Position numbers and translations under genes: made by a program
Notes under the pieces: model-generated
What the model was told of the DNA's origin: nothing
The model's input: the letters and a program-made list of their open reading frames with translations, nothing else
Database searches by the model: none
Shown here: positions 23,391 to 35,363 of the stretch, piece after piece
How the letters are laid out: every line of letters starts with the position of its first letter
Position numbering within the stretch: the first letter of the stretch is position 1
DNA from: Cylindrobasidium torrendii FP15055 ss-10
Taxonomy: Eukaryota; Basidiomycota; Agaricomycetes; Agaricales; Physalacriaceae
NCBI GenBank assembly: GCA_000934385.1
Contig: KN880445.1
Span: 124,001 to 188,000, forward strand
DNA: 64,000 nucleotides
Direction of reading: 5' to 3'

Positions 23391-24910
23391 ATGGCCGAGC
23401 CTACAAAACAAGAGACAGAGCAAGTCTTCAAAATCCTACGCGCGCAAAAAGCCAATAAAGTGCGTAGCGCCGTTCGAGCGCGTCACAGGAATCTGATTTA
23501 TCCAGTCCTGCTTCGACTGCAATGCGCGAAACCCAACATGGTCCAGTGTCACATTTGGCGTTTATATATGTTTGGACTGCTCTAGCAACCATCGCAACAT
23601 GGGCGTGCATATATCCTTCGTTCGGTGCGCATCGACGCGGTTTACAATGCTCCAACACGCTCATCCCGCCGGCGTAGATCCACGAACCTCGATACCTGGC
23701 AGCTTGTCCAGCTTCGCAACATGAAGATAGGTGGAAACCAGTCTGCGACAGACTTCTTTACCAAGCACGGCGGTTCCAACATGCTCAGCGATGCGGATAC
23801 CAAGAAAAAGTATTCAAGTAGGGCGGCTGAGCTGTACCGCGAGGAGCTCGCACGGCGGGTCAAAGAAGATGAAGCCAAGTGCGCTGATGGCCTCTATATA
23901 CTGTACCAGCGATTCTGATCATCCCTAGTTTCCCCCAAGGTATCTTCGTTGAAGGCATGGAAGCTGTGACTGCAGCACCCAAGGAACAAACCGAGGACGA
24001 CTTCTTCGAATCATGGTCCAAGCCTTCTACTCCCAAGCCTTCGCAGCCCAGCACTCCACGTTTGTCTACCCCACCTATCATTGGCCGGACACCCTCGCCT
24101 GCAGCCGCTCCTGCGGCTGCGAAGCCTGCTGCTGCCAGGACTGTTACGTCCTCAGCTGCCCGCACCGCCACCGCTAGCAAACTAGGTGCATCGCGCACTA
24201 GTTCGGCCGCCTCTGTCCCCAAGAAGGGCAAGCTCGGTCTCGGTGCTACCAAGGCTAAGGCCATCGACTTTGAAGCTGCTGAGAAGAAAGCCGCCGAAGA
24301 GGCAGAGCGTATCAAGCAATTGGGATATGACAGGCTTAGGGAAGAGGAAGAGGAGAAGGCGCGCAAAGAAGCTGCGGCAAGCAAGGCAGCATTGGAGATT
24401 GGGCCATCTGCAAAGAAGGCTGCTGTCGCCCCAGTCAAGAGCACCCCAGCGGCTGAAGCTCAGCGTTCCGCCGCATTCCCACGACTAGGGTTTGGCGCCA
24501 TGCCCGGCACTGCTGCTGCTGCTATGGCCGCTGCCCCTGTAGCAAAAGCAGCGACGATACCGGACGATGCACCTACGGCTGCTCGCGAACGCTTTGGTGC
24601 CCAAAAAGCAATCTCATCCGACATGTACTTTGAGCGCAATTCATATGACAAGAACGCGGTGGCAGAGGCTCAGCAACGGCTTCAGTCATTCCAGGGCGCG
24701 ACCTCTATCTCGTCCAACGCGTACTTTGGTCGCGAAGAAAACGAGGGTCCTCAGCGCGACCCAGATGATGCGTATGCGAACCTGGAGGGTGCGGCGCGTG
24801 AAGCAATGGCTCGTTTGATGGCAAACCCGGACGTGCAGAACGCGGCGGAGAGCATCAGGAGCGGTGCGTTGAAGTTATCGGATTACCTGGCGACGATGTC
24901 AGAGCGGTGA
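23391..24910 (+). CDS. GLO3: ARF GTPase-activating protein, Glo3/ArfGAP2-3 type
   Basis: Stimulates GTP hydrolysis on ARF1 in COPI vesicle traffic at the Golgi. Exons 23391-23459, 23506-23624, 23678-23878 and 23929-24910 total 1371 nt, giving 456 aa. The ArfGAP zinc finger is [24 protein letters not shown] (C-x2-C-x16-C-x2-C), followed by [20 protein letters not shown] with the catalytic Arg. A Pro/Ala-rich linker and a charged coiled region ([13 protein letters not shown]) follow. Near the C-terminus two ISS motifs, [14 protein letters not shown] and [12 protein letters not shown], form the Glo3 regulatory motif that separates this type from Gcs1. It ends with a conserved amphipathic helix. 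All introns are 46-53 nt and phases fit. Confidence 0.95.
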
Positions 24911-25567
24911 GCATGTTGTTTGTAGCATATTTATTGGATTTTGGATTCTCTTTTCGTTCACCTAGAATACACGCAGCTTTCTCAAATTGCCGTGCCCATG
25001 GACGTTCTACGCTGACCCTCAAGTATGTTCCAGTCGACGAGACACTCTCGGTCTTGATTGCTGTCGACAAAATAGCACGCATAGGGGTCGGCGGCAAGTT
25101 GCAACTGCTTGTCTGGGCAAGCAAAAGCCAATTTGAATTTGTTTCCATGGCTCAATCACCCTGACACACAAAGACTGGCGACCGCGTCAAATTCGCATCT
25201 CGAGCTTGCCATCTGGACTGTGAAGATGTTTACAGCTGACAATTTATCCCTATCAAATGCGTCTATTTCCCAAGATAGCACCGGTTCACATACATTTGAG
25301 CTTATTTTGTCTGGTCTCCGTGTGTCGCTGTATGCGGGGGAGTAACAAAACATCTTGAGTGCCTGTTACGATCCATGCGCAGTTGGAGCTGCTCAGTATC
25401 TATTCATATACGGAGGCTGCGAGGAGAGCCTATATAAGGCGAGGAGAGCGCGCCAACTTTTCCCTCATCAGCTCGTCTACGGCACTTTCTTCAGACAACC
25501 GTTGATTTAGCATTCACTTCAACCCGTTCATCCCTCGCTTCACCTTCCAGATTTCTACCTTTTCACG
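24911..25567. other. Intergenic, upstream of the thaumatin-like gene
   Basis: 3' flank of GLO3 and promoter of the next gene. Short frames only. Confidence 0.4.
25431..25437 (+). promoter_or_regulatory. TATA box of the thaumatin-like gene
   Basis: TATATAA lies 131 bases before the start codon; the intervening sequence is C/T-rich, as expected around a fungal transcription start. Confidence 0.6.
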
Positions 25568-26492
25568 ATGAACGGTCTTCTTGCATTTGTTTCTCTCGCG
25601 CTTGCGACCTCCGCCTATGCGCGTACTTTCACTGTCAAGAACAACTGCGCCTTCACCATCTGGCCTGGTGTATGTCCTCGTTTTTTGCGTGTATCGAATC
25701 AAATTTGCTCATTGATCATTCCAGCTCTTCACTGACCTCAACGCGGGCACCGCCGTCCCCGACCATGCCACCGGTTGGGAGCAAGCCTCTGGCGCGACCG
25801 AGACCATCACGGTCCCGGACAACTGGACCGCCGGACGCATTTGGGGCCGCACCGACTGCGACTTCTCCACGAACCCAGGCCCGACGTCCTGTGTCACTGG
25901 TGGCTGCAACGGCGGGCTTGAATGTGACCCTAGCACTGGCACTGGTGTTCCCCCCGCCACCGTCGCTGAGTGGACGCTCTCCGCCGCTGGTGATGCTGAT
26001 TGGTACGATGGTAAGTCTCTTGGTTGGCCGCTTGATATTCGGTGAGCTAAAGAAGTGTAGTTTCACTCGTCGATGGCTTTAACCTGCCCGTGACTATCAC
26101 CCCCACTGCGGGCTGCTCTGAAGCATCTTGCCCGGTTGACCTCAACCCCGATTGTACGCTTCCATTACTCTTCAGTAACACCCGTGATATTGAAGTTGGA
26201 CATAGGCCCGGCTGAGATCGCTGGCCCCACAGGCGCGAACGGTGCCAACGCCGGCTGCAAGTCTGCCTGCCTCGCCAATCTCGACGGCAACCAGCAGGAT
26301 TCTGCCAACTGCTGCAGCGGCTCGCACAATACCGCTGAGACGTGCCCGCCCTCTGGTGTGCAGGACTACGACTACTTTAAGAGCTCGTGCCCCAATGCAT
26401 ACGCGTATGCGTACGACGAGTCCTCTGGCACTGCTCTCTGGACTTGCCCGTCTGGTTCTGCCGCGGACTACACTGTTACGTTCTGCCCGTGA
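25568..26492 (+). CDS. Secreted thaumatin-like protein (PR-5 family)
   Basis: Extracellular glucan-binding or glucan-cleaving protein of the thaumatin fold, known in mushrooms for cell-wall lysis and fruit-body ageing. Four exons give about 255 aa. The signal peptide MNGLLAFVSLALATSAYA precedes RTFTVKNNCAFTIWPGLF, the typical start of the mature domain. The acidic cleft (REDDD) residues are visible: Arg in GRIWGRTDC, Glu in VAEWTLS, Asp in WYDVSLVDGFNLP. Many paired cysteines and the end YTVTFCP are standard. Introns follow WPG, WYD and NPD. Length matches the family (about 250 aa). A strong TATA box suggests regulated high expression. Confidence 0.95.
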
Positions 26493-26764
26493 GGACGAGT
26501 ATGATGCGGCAAGGTGAAGGTCGTAGTATGTATACCCTAATTTCAATTTTCAAAACCTTGATATAAGTTATCATATTACAATGCTCTTTTGTGATTATTT
26601 CTGAAAGTGATAGCTCTGACAAAGGTGCATATCCGGAATTCGTTCAGTTGCTATCATAGCACTAAAGGTGGGGACGAGATACATGACGATTCGACAAAAA
26701 AACTAAAAGGCATGATGAATACAGTCTTTTGCTAGGCTGTCGCTGCTCCTCGGGGGTTCCTACT

Positions 26765-27881
26765 TTATTCATCATCGAGAAGCAGTAAATCTGTCAGAGA
26801 CACCGATAGTACTTCAGATAATCCCGCTGGCATCTCGACCTGATATGGAATCAACGTCCACTCCACAACCTTCAAGGAGGGCGGTCGTGTTGTTTTCTGC
26901 CGCTGTTTTTCAGTAACCCAAGATTCCTGGTCCAAATCACCGTTACACGCCATTTGTGTAAGTTCAATGATACAATCGTCGCATTCCCCAATCCATGCCC
27001 ACGGGTTTTCGTGGTCTTCAACGGAGAAAGACCTTCCATAGCGGCTGATCCCAACATCCACCATAATGTGAACACGTTCCAAGTATGGAAGAGGTGACAA
27101 AAGCGTAGACCAGTACGTCTACCGACAAATAATGTCAACTTCTGAGCAGCTCAAAATGAAAATGGCACCGACCGGCAACCCAAACCCGTCATCTTGATAT
27201 TTGAGTGTTTGTGGGTAGGGTGTCCTCAGCCTCGAGGGGCCGTTTTGTATGTTGCAACGCGAACAGGGGACTGAAGGAGAGCGAAGCACGAGAGAGCGCA
27301 GATTGGGGAAATGTTCGAGGTCATTGGAAAGGAAGTGCGATATGTGAGTTTCCTCGACAGAGACACTGCGGAGGTCCAACTCTGTGACACTTTCGTGAAT
27401 ATTAGACCATCTGAAGTAATCTTGGGTATCGATTTCTTCACTGGTCAGATAGCGCACAGGCTGCAGATCGACACGGATTGCCTCAAGTTTGCGGAACATC
27501 TGCAAGATACCAGACATGTCACGATATGCCGCGTCAACCACGGTGGGAACAACAATGTGCAAGAACCTAGCGTACACGTGGTGTTAGATGCAGATCAAAA
27601 CCGGCTCTATGCACTCGCCTGGTCCATCGTGTGAAAATCTCCTGGAAGAGTTCGCTGGCCTCTTCTATTTGACGTTTCCTCAAGGAGTAGAGAAACGTCG
27701 AGAACCAGTGCTCGAGTAAGAGACTTCTGCACGCCTTGGAGGCGGTCGATAGACCGTGCACGTCATTCCACGACGGCTTGGAATGTGTTCCATGAGGTAG
27801 TTCCCGTCGAGGAAAGAGAGCGATAGCCCATTTTACGACGTTTTCAATGATTTCCGGTGGTAGCTCGATGTTTGAATCCAT
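26765..27881 (-). CDS. F-box/LRR-like hypothetical protein
   Basis: Three exons (27619-27881, 27173-27566, 26765-27118) total 1011 nt, giving 336 aa. It begins MDSNIELPPEIIENVVKWAI, which resembles an F-box first helix (LPxEI), followed by a Ser/Ala/Cys-rich helix (LSTASKACRSLL). Leucine-rich segments follow (VTELDLRSVSV, FPNLRSLVLRS, LPYLERVHIMVDVG), as in Agaricomycete F-box proteins, but the F-box itself is weak. The first intron uses a GC donor (CCAG/gcgagt): no GT donor gives an open frame. An alternative start lies 33 bases upstream (MPCFIDILHIK). It has no function beyond a possible SCF adaptor role. Confidence 0.6.
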
Positions 27882-28135
27882 CTTGATATGGAGGATGTCG
27901 ATGAAGCACGGCACCTAATTTTGGTATACACACTATTTGGCAACTCACCGATCGATCATCGGTGATTGCCGTAAATAATACAATGGATTCAGGACCTCAG
28001 GCGATTGACGCAGTCGTACATCAACCTACCGAGTGCACAAAATCCAGCAATTTTTGAATACTCTTCGCTCAGATTAACGTGGTCTGAAGGTGTGGGAAAA
28101 TCTCTGATATGTTTTGCTTCTACATCTATCGCAGC

Positions 28136-28643
28136 CTAGTTATTGATGAAGTTGATGTTGACGACAGGAATAAGAAGGGTCGCATCAGCGTCCACAAATT
28201 TAGCCTCGTCCTCCTTTCGAGCTTTCAAATACTCCTCATCTCCCATGATCTGCACAACAATAAGACATGTCACGAAACTTGCTACACATTTACTAAACTC
28301 ACCTTGAAAATGTCGTCCCACGATGCGGCCTCGATTACTGCGGCGCCATCCCACTCGCTCGTCGTCTTCGCCCCTAGCTCTGCGAATTGAGCGTTAATCT
28401 CGTCATTGATGTGCATCTGTAGCAAGGAATAGTCAGATAGCTAGCAGTCCCCTCCAGCACCACAGGCCGCACCTGGTCGACCTTAAGGTAACCGGGCTCG
28501 GGCATGATACCCAGCAGCATCGGGGCGTGCGTCTTCCACCAATACTCGCAGAAATCTTCTTTGGAAATACCGGGCTTGCGCTTGACGAGGGCTAGAAGGC
28601 GCGCGCGTTCTGACTTTGGTGGGATTGCGGTCGTCGTGGACAT
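28136..28643 (-). CDS. EthD-domain protein
   Basis: A small dimeric alpha+beta-barrel protein, 132 aa after removal of two introns (one after YLKVDQ, one after DDIFK). It has the EthD pattern: RARLLALVKRKPGISKEDFCEYWWKTHAPMLL near the N-terminus (the basic beta strand, then the WxxxHAP helix) and ASWDDIFKIMGDEEYLKAR, the strand-helix of the second half. Relatives act as accessory proteins, decarboxylases or isomerases on aromatic and polyketide substrates. The gene faces away from the CMD-hydrolase gene across a 638-base shared promoter region, which suggests a link with aromatic or lactone chemistry. The exact reaction is unknown. Confidence 0.8.
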
Positions 28644-29281
28644 GATGGTAGTAGACAGCGGACGATTGGTGAAATAAGAGGCTGAAGCTTTATGGAGAGT
28701 AGCTATGCACTCTTAAGACTTTTTATACTGGCAAGTGAAACGAAATGCAGCCATTCCCGATTTACCTTTCCACCAATCCTTGTTAGTCATGCACTACTTT
28801 CGGTTGAACGGCCACTTGTGGCGCAATGGTGGGCAGACCTCGTTTGCCAGACTGCATTCTTCGCAGATCTCACGTCTGCCGATTTACCGATACTCGCAAG
28901 TGAATCGCTGTAGTTCGAGTCATTACCTATTACTGCAGGCTAAGCAGCTGGACAGAGAGATCACACATAACTTAACATTCAAACAACTTTTGGCATGACC
29001 TATACATTCCCGACAATTTCGATCAAACCTTTACCGGACAGTAAAGCTCGTATAGTGCTGACTTACCCCGCGGCGGCGTTATTCGCTTGGATAAGTATGT
29101 CTCAAAAACCTTAGTATCAGAACATATCGGTCCGAGTCTCCTTCTAAGTCGTGTTGGTTCCCATTTTACAGGCTTTCTGTGAGGTCCGACTCTAGATCGG
29201 AGATGGGGATTAAATGATTTCCGATCCGTTACCCCAGATCCCCGCATTATCTCTCATTCTCACCATCACCATCAAATCCAT
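28644..29281. promoter_or_regulatory. Divergent promoter region, EthD gene and CMD-hydrolase gene
   Basis: Lies between the two outward-facing start codons. No certain operator could be read. Confidence 0.4.
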
Positions 29282-30753
29282 ATGCCTACTTCCAGAATCG
29301 TGCCAGGTCGCTATCCTGCTCCTGGAACTTCGCCCATAGCCGATGCTATTCGCGAGCGGCGCGGCGCACGGGGTTTGACTCCCCTCGACGGTACACTTCT
29401 GCATGTTCCTCCGGTTGCACAGGGCTGGAATTCGCTCCTTGGCGCCATTCGAACAAAAGGGAATCTTCCCGGAGATGTGCGCGAGTTGATGGTCCGTCAT
29501 GTTTTTCGACCAACAAGGCAATCTGGCTAAAGAGATGTTAGATTTTGCGTGTCGCTGCTCACAACCGCGCCATGTTCGAGTGGATCCATCATGAACATGT
29601 CGGTCGTGACGCTGGGCTCACAACCCCTCAGCTGCTGTATGTTCGAGATACGACAAAGGTGCCAACAAAGGAAGAATCCAGCACGATTCTCAGCAGTCTG
29701 CAGCAAAGCGCTCTGGCATTCGCACACGAAAGCACCACGGCGGTGAAAGTTTCGAAAGCCACCTCCGACGCGCTGAAGACAGACCTTGGAGACGACGATG
29801 ACCTTCTAGTCGAGGCTGCTGCAGTTGTTTCCGTGTACAACATGGTATCGCGTTTCTTGGTGTCCCTCGATGTTGCTGGAATGCGCGACGAGGTTGTGCC
29901 ATGGCCTGCAGACATTGCCACGCATTCGATCCCGTACAAAGACTCTCCTGAGCACCACATCCACGTCGAAACACATGTCGTCTCTCCCGACGCGCCATGG
30001 CTCGTCTTCAGCAACTCTCTCCTCACCAACACGACAATGTGGTCGTATCTGCTTTCATATATTCTTGCGCCGCCGAGGTTGTATAACGTCTTGCTGCACG
30101 ACCAGCGGGGGCATGGCAAGTCCCTCTCGCCGCCTAGCCCGCTAGCCACCATTCCTCTGCTCGCCCAGGACATTGCGCATATCCTCGACGTGGTCAAGAT
30201 ACCGCAAGTGCATGCAGTGATTGGTGTGTCGCAGGGTGGTGCAGCAGCTCTGAGCTTTGGGACGCAATTCCCAAGCAGGACGAAGCTTGTTGTTTCATGC
30301 GATACTAGTCCGAAGACGCCTGCCGGGAACAAGGAAGCCTGGGAGAGTCGGATTGCACACGCAAAAGAGAAGGGCATGAAGGGATTGGCAGAGATTACCG
30401 TTCCGCGCTGGTTCCCTGAGGGTTCGGGGATCATCGCGCCGCGCAGAGAGGCGGTAGATGAAATGGTTGAGGCCACGACCATCGATGGGTTCGCCCTTGG
30501 GGCGAATGCGCTCATGGGATACGATTTGTACGAGGATGGATTAGAGAATTGCAAGGTAAAGACACTGCTCATCGCAGGGTCATTGGACGGGGGTGGAAAT
30601 GTACCAAAAGGTATGAAAGCGCTGCAGGAGAGATGGAGTAGGAAGGGAGGCGATGTGCAGTTCGCGGAGGTCGCAAATGCGGGCCATTTGCCTATGATTG
30701 ACGCTACGGAGGAATATTGGAGTATCTTACAGCCATTCCTAGCCAGTGTGTAA
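29282..30753 (+). CDS. Fusion: carboxymuconolactone decarboxylase-like domain + alpha/beta-hydrolase (3-oxoadipate enol-lactonase-like)
   Basis: Two exons (29282-29491, 29542-30753) give 473 aa. Residues ~1-200 are a CMD/AhpD-like helical domain: PPVAQGWNSLLGAIRT, LPGDVRELMILRVAAHNRAMFEWIHH and VSVYNMVSRFLVSLDV. Residues ~215-473 are an alpha/beta-hydrolase with oxyanion region (VFSNSLLTNTTMW), DQRGHGKS, nucleophile elbow GVSQGG, an acidic strand end (LIAGSLDGGG) and catalytic His in NAGHLPMID. This matches 3-oxoadipate enol-lactonases. The pair carries out successive steps of the protocatechuate branch: decarboxylation of 4-carboxymuconolactone, then enol-lactone hydrolysis. Bacterial PcaL has the same fusion but with the hydrolase first. 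No CxxC peroxidase pair is seen in the CMD part. The fungal pathway via 3-carboxymuconolactone makes the exact substrate uncertain. Confidence 0.82.
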
Positions 30754-30858
30754 ATGTTGTAAACTATAATAGTAGACTTCGGACCTAGAGAAGACCAAAC
30801 AGCGCGAGATGATTGGCTGAATACACGTGATCGCTAAGCGTCGATCTCGGAGATTGCC

Positions 30859-33420
30859 ATGGGAAGAACCCCCCTCCGGTCTCCTTCTCCCCACGACGTG
30901 CGGGGTAAGATGCACCCGGCGGAAAAGAGCCACAAGAAAGTATCGCGGGGCAAGTCGTCCCCGACCTGTGTACGATTTCCTCGAGAACTAAAGGCAGCCT
31001 GTAGCTTGCAATACTTGTCGGTTAAAGCGCAAGAAGGTGCGTAGCCTATTTCCCCGCATTTCCCCACACTCACGAACAAAAGTGCGACGGTCTCGACCCG
31101 TGTCTGTTCTGCACCGAGACCAAAGTCGAATGCTCTTATTCGCGCGAACCAAGACGGCGTGGTCCTCCTTCAGGCTATCTGCGCTTCACCGAGACAAAGG
31201 TCACCCTTCTGGAAACCCTCCTTGGACTATGCATCGCAAACAATGAATCTGTCTCCCTCCCTGATCTCGCGCTCGAATGCATCCAAACTCTCCGCTCAGA
31301 GTCGAAAACTTGCACCCAGAACGTCTGGGACGCCCACAAAGCCAAATGGACTGCCACAGAAGCCTCACGCGTATTGGACGACCTTGCGAATACGTTTGCC
31401 CCATTTCCACAGCGCACCGAGCAGGAATCATTCTCAAAGCCACTCCTCCCTCCTGCTGGCGGCCTAACATCGTCATCGCAGACCCAGGGTGCTCCTTCCC
31501 CCGTGAACACGGTCAAGGAACACGATGCCTGGCCCACCTCCTCAGCCACCCCATTCACCATTTCTCACCAGGATCCGTTTCCAAAACCACTACCCTCGTC
31601 CAATTCGATTCCTTCCCCCGCCAGCACGTCCAAAGGCTGGTCAGAGCCGTCGGGCTCTACGTATCCCCTTGATCCACCAAGTGCCTCGCCATCGTATTCG
31701 CTCCCTCGCGAGTCATTCGAGCGCCAGCAGCCAGTACCATATGATCTCTCACGAGACCTTGGCTTTGCACCACCAAACGGCCTCAGCCCGAGCTTTTTCT
31801 TCGACAATGCTGCCCCCGTGGACGTCGACATGACCGATGCTACGGCGTACACAGGCAGCTACTGGCGTGCGGCAGATTTCGAGACTACATCCCCATCCTA
31901 CGCGACGAGTATCCTCCCACAAGTCGACCATCTTGAAGTCCCGCCACAACACGTTGTGGCACAGTTCCTGGACGTATACTATACCCATGTTCACCCCCTC
32001 TACCCGTTTCTCCAGCCCAGAAGATTGCTCGAGCCGTTGCTCGCCGTACCAGCTCTTTCGGAGGACTTGTCGTGCTTGGTGTTGGCGTTATGCAGTTATT
32101 GTGGAAAGCTAACACCAAGCGCCTTGGGAGGGGGAGATCCGGGGAAGATTGCGTCTGACTTGTGGTACGAGCAGGCGCGAACGGCCGTGAGTAAGATCAT
32201 GCGCAAGGGGTGCAAACTGGAAACTGTACAGACTCTCCTGCTATTGGCGATGAGAGATCACGGGAACGGCGCTGAGGGACAGGCATGGCTACTTGTGGGC
32301 GCGGCCGTGAGGATAGGCCAGGAGCTGAATCTTGCAGCTGCGACCAGACATTCGCCCGATGATGTGCAGTTGAGGCAGAACGTATGGGGCGTGACGCTTA
32401 TCCTCGACCTAGTCCTCTCGTTGCAGATGGGAAAGTCGCCAGCCATTGCAGATACGCTTCGCGCGGGACCGATACTTCCTGAACTGCTCACCGATGAGCT
32501 GTTTGCCCAGGAGTTCACGTTGTGCCATATCATCTCGAGGATCAACCTTCATTTGCATCTGGGGTTCACGCCGCCGGCGCAAAAGGCGAGTGCGATGAGT
32601 GGGTTGAGGATGGAGCTGGAGTCATGGCAGAAGGCGTTACCCGTGCAGTACCGTATCTCGCTTGGTCACCAACCAGAGCAGAAGGTGCTTGAATTGAACA
32701 TGTTTTACCAAGTCGCGCTGATCCTTCTCTACCGTCCATTGTCAGTGGTTCCATATTCGTTCGAACACTTACTGACAGTCTTGTAGCTACAAGGAAAAGG
32801 CCACTGTCGGTTCATTTCTCGACGCAGCGTCTACGTTCAACATGCTACTTGAGAAGTACCGACACAACGCAGACAGCGCGAGCTACGTAAATCCAAGTAT
32901 GATCTACTTCATCTTCACGGTCGCGATTGCACACCTGTCGGGATACAAATTCAAGGCGCGGCTGAGCGGAAATAGCGACAGTCCAGACCTACATTTGACT
33001 ACGGCGGGCCTACAGACTCAGTTACACTTGCTTAACTGCCTCGAAGCGCTCAAGGCTATCGGCGGGACCTGGGAACTCGGGCGACGGTGTTGGCGCACGC
33101 TGGATCGCCTCATGGAAGTCGAGGGCCTCAAACCCGTTGGGAGGGACAACGGGAAGAGAAAGCGAGAGGAGAGTGATACGCTTTCTGCACGTGCAAAGCC
33201 GCAGGGAGATTCGGGCATGGACGCCTCAAGTCTGTTTGGGTTACCGTCGATGAGTCCGCTGCTGCTGCCTACGGACTATGTCGATCCATTCGTATTTACG
33301 GCTTCTGGCTGGGGAGGGGTTGGAGGCCCATTGGATGTTCCTGGATGGGATGGAGAATGGGACGAGAAGGTGTGGGGGAAGTTGGACATGAACGGGAATG
33401 GGGCGCCGCTGGGTGTCTAG
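30859..33420 (+). CDS. Zn2Cys6 transcription factor with fungal-specific regulatory domain
   Basis: Exons 30859-30904, 31005-31036, 31083-32740 and 32787-33420 total 2370 nt, giving 789 aa. The binuclear cluster is ACNTCRLKRKKCDGLDPCLF...CTETKVEC, split by an intron after KRKK. A Ser/Pro-rich linker comes next, then the middle homology domain beginning VAQFLDVYYTHVHPLYPFLQPRRL and including LLLLAMRDHGNGAEGQAWLLVG and the RLRQNVWG-like region. The first exon is uncertain: an in-frame alternative starts at 30911 (MHPAEKSHKK) with a shorter intron. It lies just 105 bases downstream of the CMD-hydrolase stop and upstream of the dehydroshikimate dehydratase, so it may control these neighbours. Confidence 0.88.
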
Positions 33421-33864
33421 GCGCTTTGATTTGTATCTTTAATTTCTTTGTTTGTGTCTATCGCTGTGTATTCGTATTCTCTAAGCATTTGAAAGCTGTC
33501 TGTATATCCTGCAGTGACTGATTTACACTTCAAACTCTGGGTCTAAGCCTATGTCGAGCGTCATGTGATATGTTTCGCTGTGCCGCCGGCCGCATCAAAA
33601 GTGTGTCTCTGACCACCATCGCCGCCTTGGACGCCGACATTTCCTCGACGGCTGGGCAGCGGTATGGCCTCGCCGCACCCATTTTCTCTACTCGAATAGG
33701 TAAATATACAAGATTCGATGCTGAAATGGTCTGGACAACTGTGGAGAAGGGATAATCCCGTGATCGAGTGCAGGACAAACAAGCTGGAACAATGACTCTC
33801 CGCTGGTTCATAAGAACGGACTGGCGCCAGTCGGAGCCAGATTTCCTGCCCTCTTCTTCTTCTT
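33421..33864. promoter_or_regulatory. Intergenic, promoter of the dehydratase gene
   Basis: 3' flank of the regulator and 5' flank of the dehydratase. A short C/T-rich CTTCTTCTTCTT tract precedes the start at about 33851-33862. Confidence 0.4.
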
Positions 33865-35207
33865 ATGTCGAAACCAAAGTTTGCGATTGCGAGTTTGTCG
33901 CTGGGCAATTGCCAATTTCACACTCTCCCGTCGAAGCTGGAAGTCGCGTCTTGCTTGGGCTACGATGGCGTCGAGATATTCATGCCCGATTTCGAGGCAT
34001 TTCTCAGTGAAGTCCGTGCTGGGCAGCATCTGCATCTCTTTCCCGCCAGCCCGCCGCTCCCAGCCTCGGACGAGGCGTTCGAGCGCGAATGTGCCAAAGC
34101 CATCACCAGACTGGCACACGGTCTCCATCTCGAACTTCCACTCCTCCAACCTCTGCGCAATTTCGAGAACTTCCGGACAAATGAAGAGCTGAAGGCTGGG
34201 TTGGAAGATGCGGAGCGCTGGATCAAGTTGATGCCTCATTTCCAATGCGACTTGCTCTTGGTGTGTTCAAACTATGTTCCGGGCGAACCGCTGTCGGAGG
34301 GATATACGCTGGAGATGTATATGAACGCGCAGGTCGCGGCGTTTAAGGCACTAGGAGAGCTCGCAGCGCAGTATGGCGTTCGTGTGGGCTATGAGCCGCT
34401 GGCTTGGGGCTCGGTCGTCAATACCTGGCATCAAGTCTGGGATGTCGTTCGTCGTGTCGACATGCCCAACGTCGGCGTCATCCTCGATTCATTCAACACC
34501 CTGTATGTCCTTCCTTTTACTTCCTCCATCTAGCTTCCAATACAATTCACAGTGGCAACCAATATGCGGACCCTGGGACATCGACGGCTGTTCGTGAAGG
34601 CCAGACACGTACGGCACTGGTCGAGGACATGGAGCGGATGGCGTGCACGATACCCGGGGAGAAGATATTCATATACCAGCTCGCGGACGCCGTCAAGCCT
34701 GCCTCACCCATCTCTGACGGCCCAGACGCGCCTCGGCGGATGACATGGTCCCGCGCCTCTCGTGTATTTCCTTGCGAACCTCAGCCTGCTCAGTCCACAT
34801 TATCTATCCATGACGAGAACCCACCGACGGAGTATTTGGGCTTCCTGCCGGTTGTTGAGATGACCAAATGCGTGCAGGCGACGGGATATCAGGGGTGGTG
34901 GAGCTTGGAGGTGTTTAACAAGAGCCTGATGGATGAGGATGAGGACTGCACTTGGAGACATGGCCGTCGTGGGATAGACGGCTTGAATACTCTCTGGAAA
35001 GTCGTCGTGGACGACTGCTGGAGTGGATCGGAGTCGAGTCCGAATGGGACACCACCGTTGGTTCTTGGGGTGGATAGTGGCGAGGAGAGTGAAAGTGATG
35101 AAAGTTTACCGAGCTTTGAGGGACTAGAGATTGTGATGAAGAGCAAGCTGGATCAGAAGGAGCTCGGGGAGGAGGTGCGACTAGAACATTGGTCTGCTGC
35201 TACATGA
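33865..35207 (+). CDS. qutC: 3-dehydroshikimate dehydratase (QutC/Qa-4 type)
   Basis: Converts 3-dehydroshikimate to protocatechuate, the entry step from quinate or shikimate into the beta-ketoadipate pathway. Exons 33865-34502 and 34553-35207 give 430 aa. It is a TIM-barrel sugar-isomerase-like fold: IASLSLGNCQFHTLPSKLE at the N-terminus, GYDGVEIFMPDFE, then metal-site regions with Glu in GYEPLAWGS, Asp in ILDSFNTLGNQYADP, Gln/Asp in IYQLADA and Glu in WWSLEVFN. MTWSRASRVFPCE is also typical of fungal dehydroshikimate dehydratases. The Ser/Glu-rich tail after about residue 375 (ESSPNGTPP..., GEESESDES) is extra. The neighbours (regulator, CMD-hydrolase) support the pathway role. Confidence 0.88.
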
Positions 35208-35363
35208 CACGAAGGACAGCTTATGAGAACGAACGACAACATCATGCACGTGCACAGTTATTCGATACCAGCATTTGAACCTGAACACCAATAAAGCGAA
35301 ATGTACAATCTCAACATGTGATCTCCTTAGTTAATTTCTCACTTCTTCGTTACACAGGGAAAT

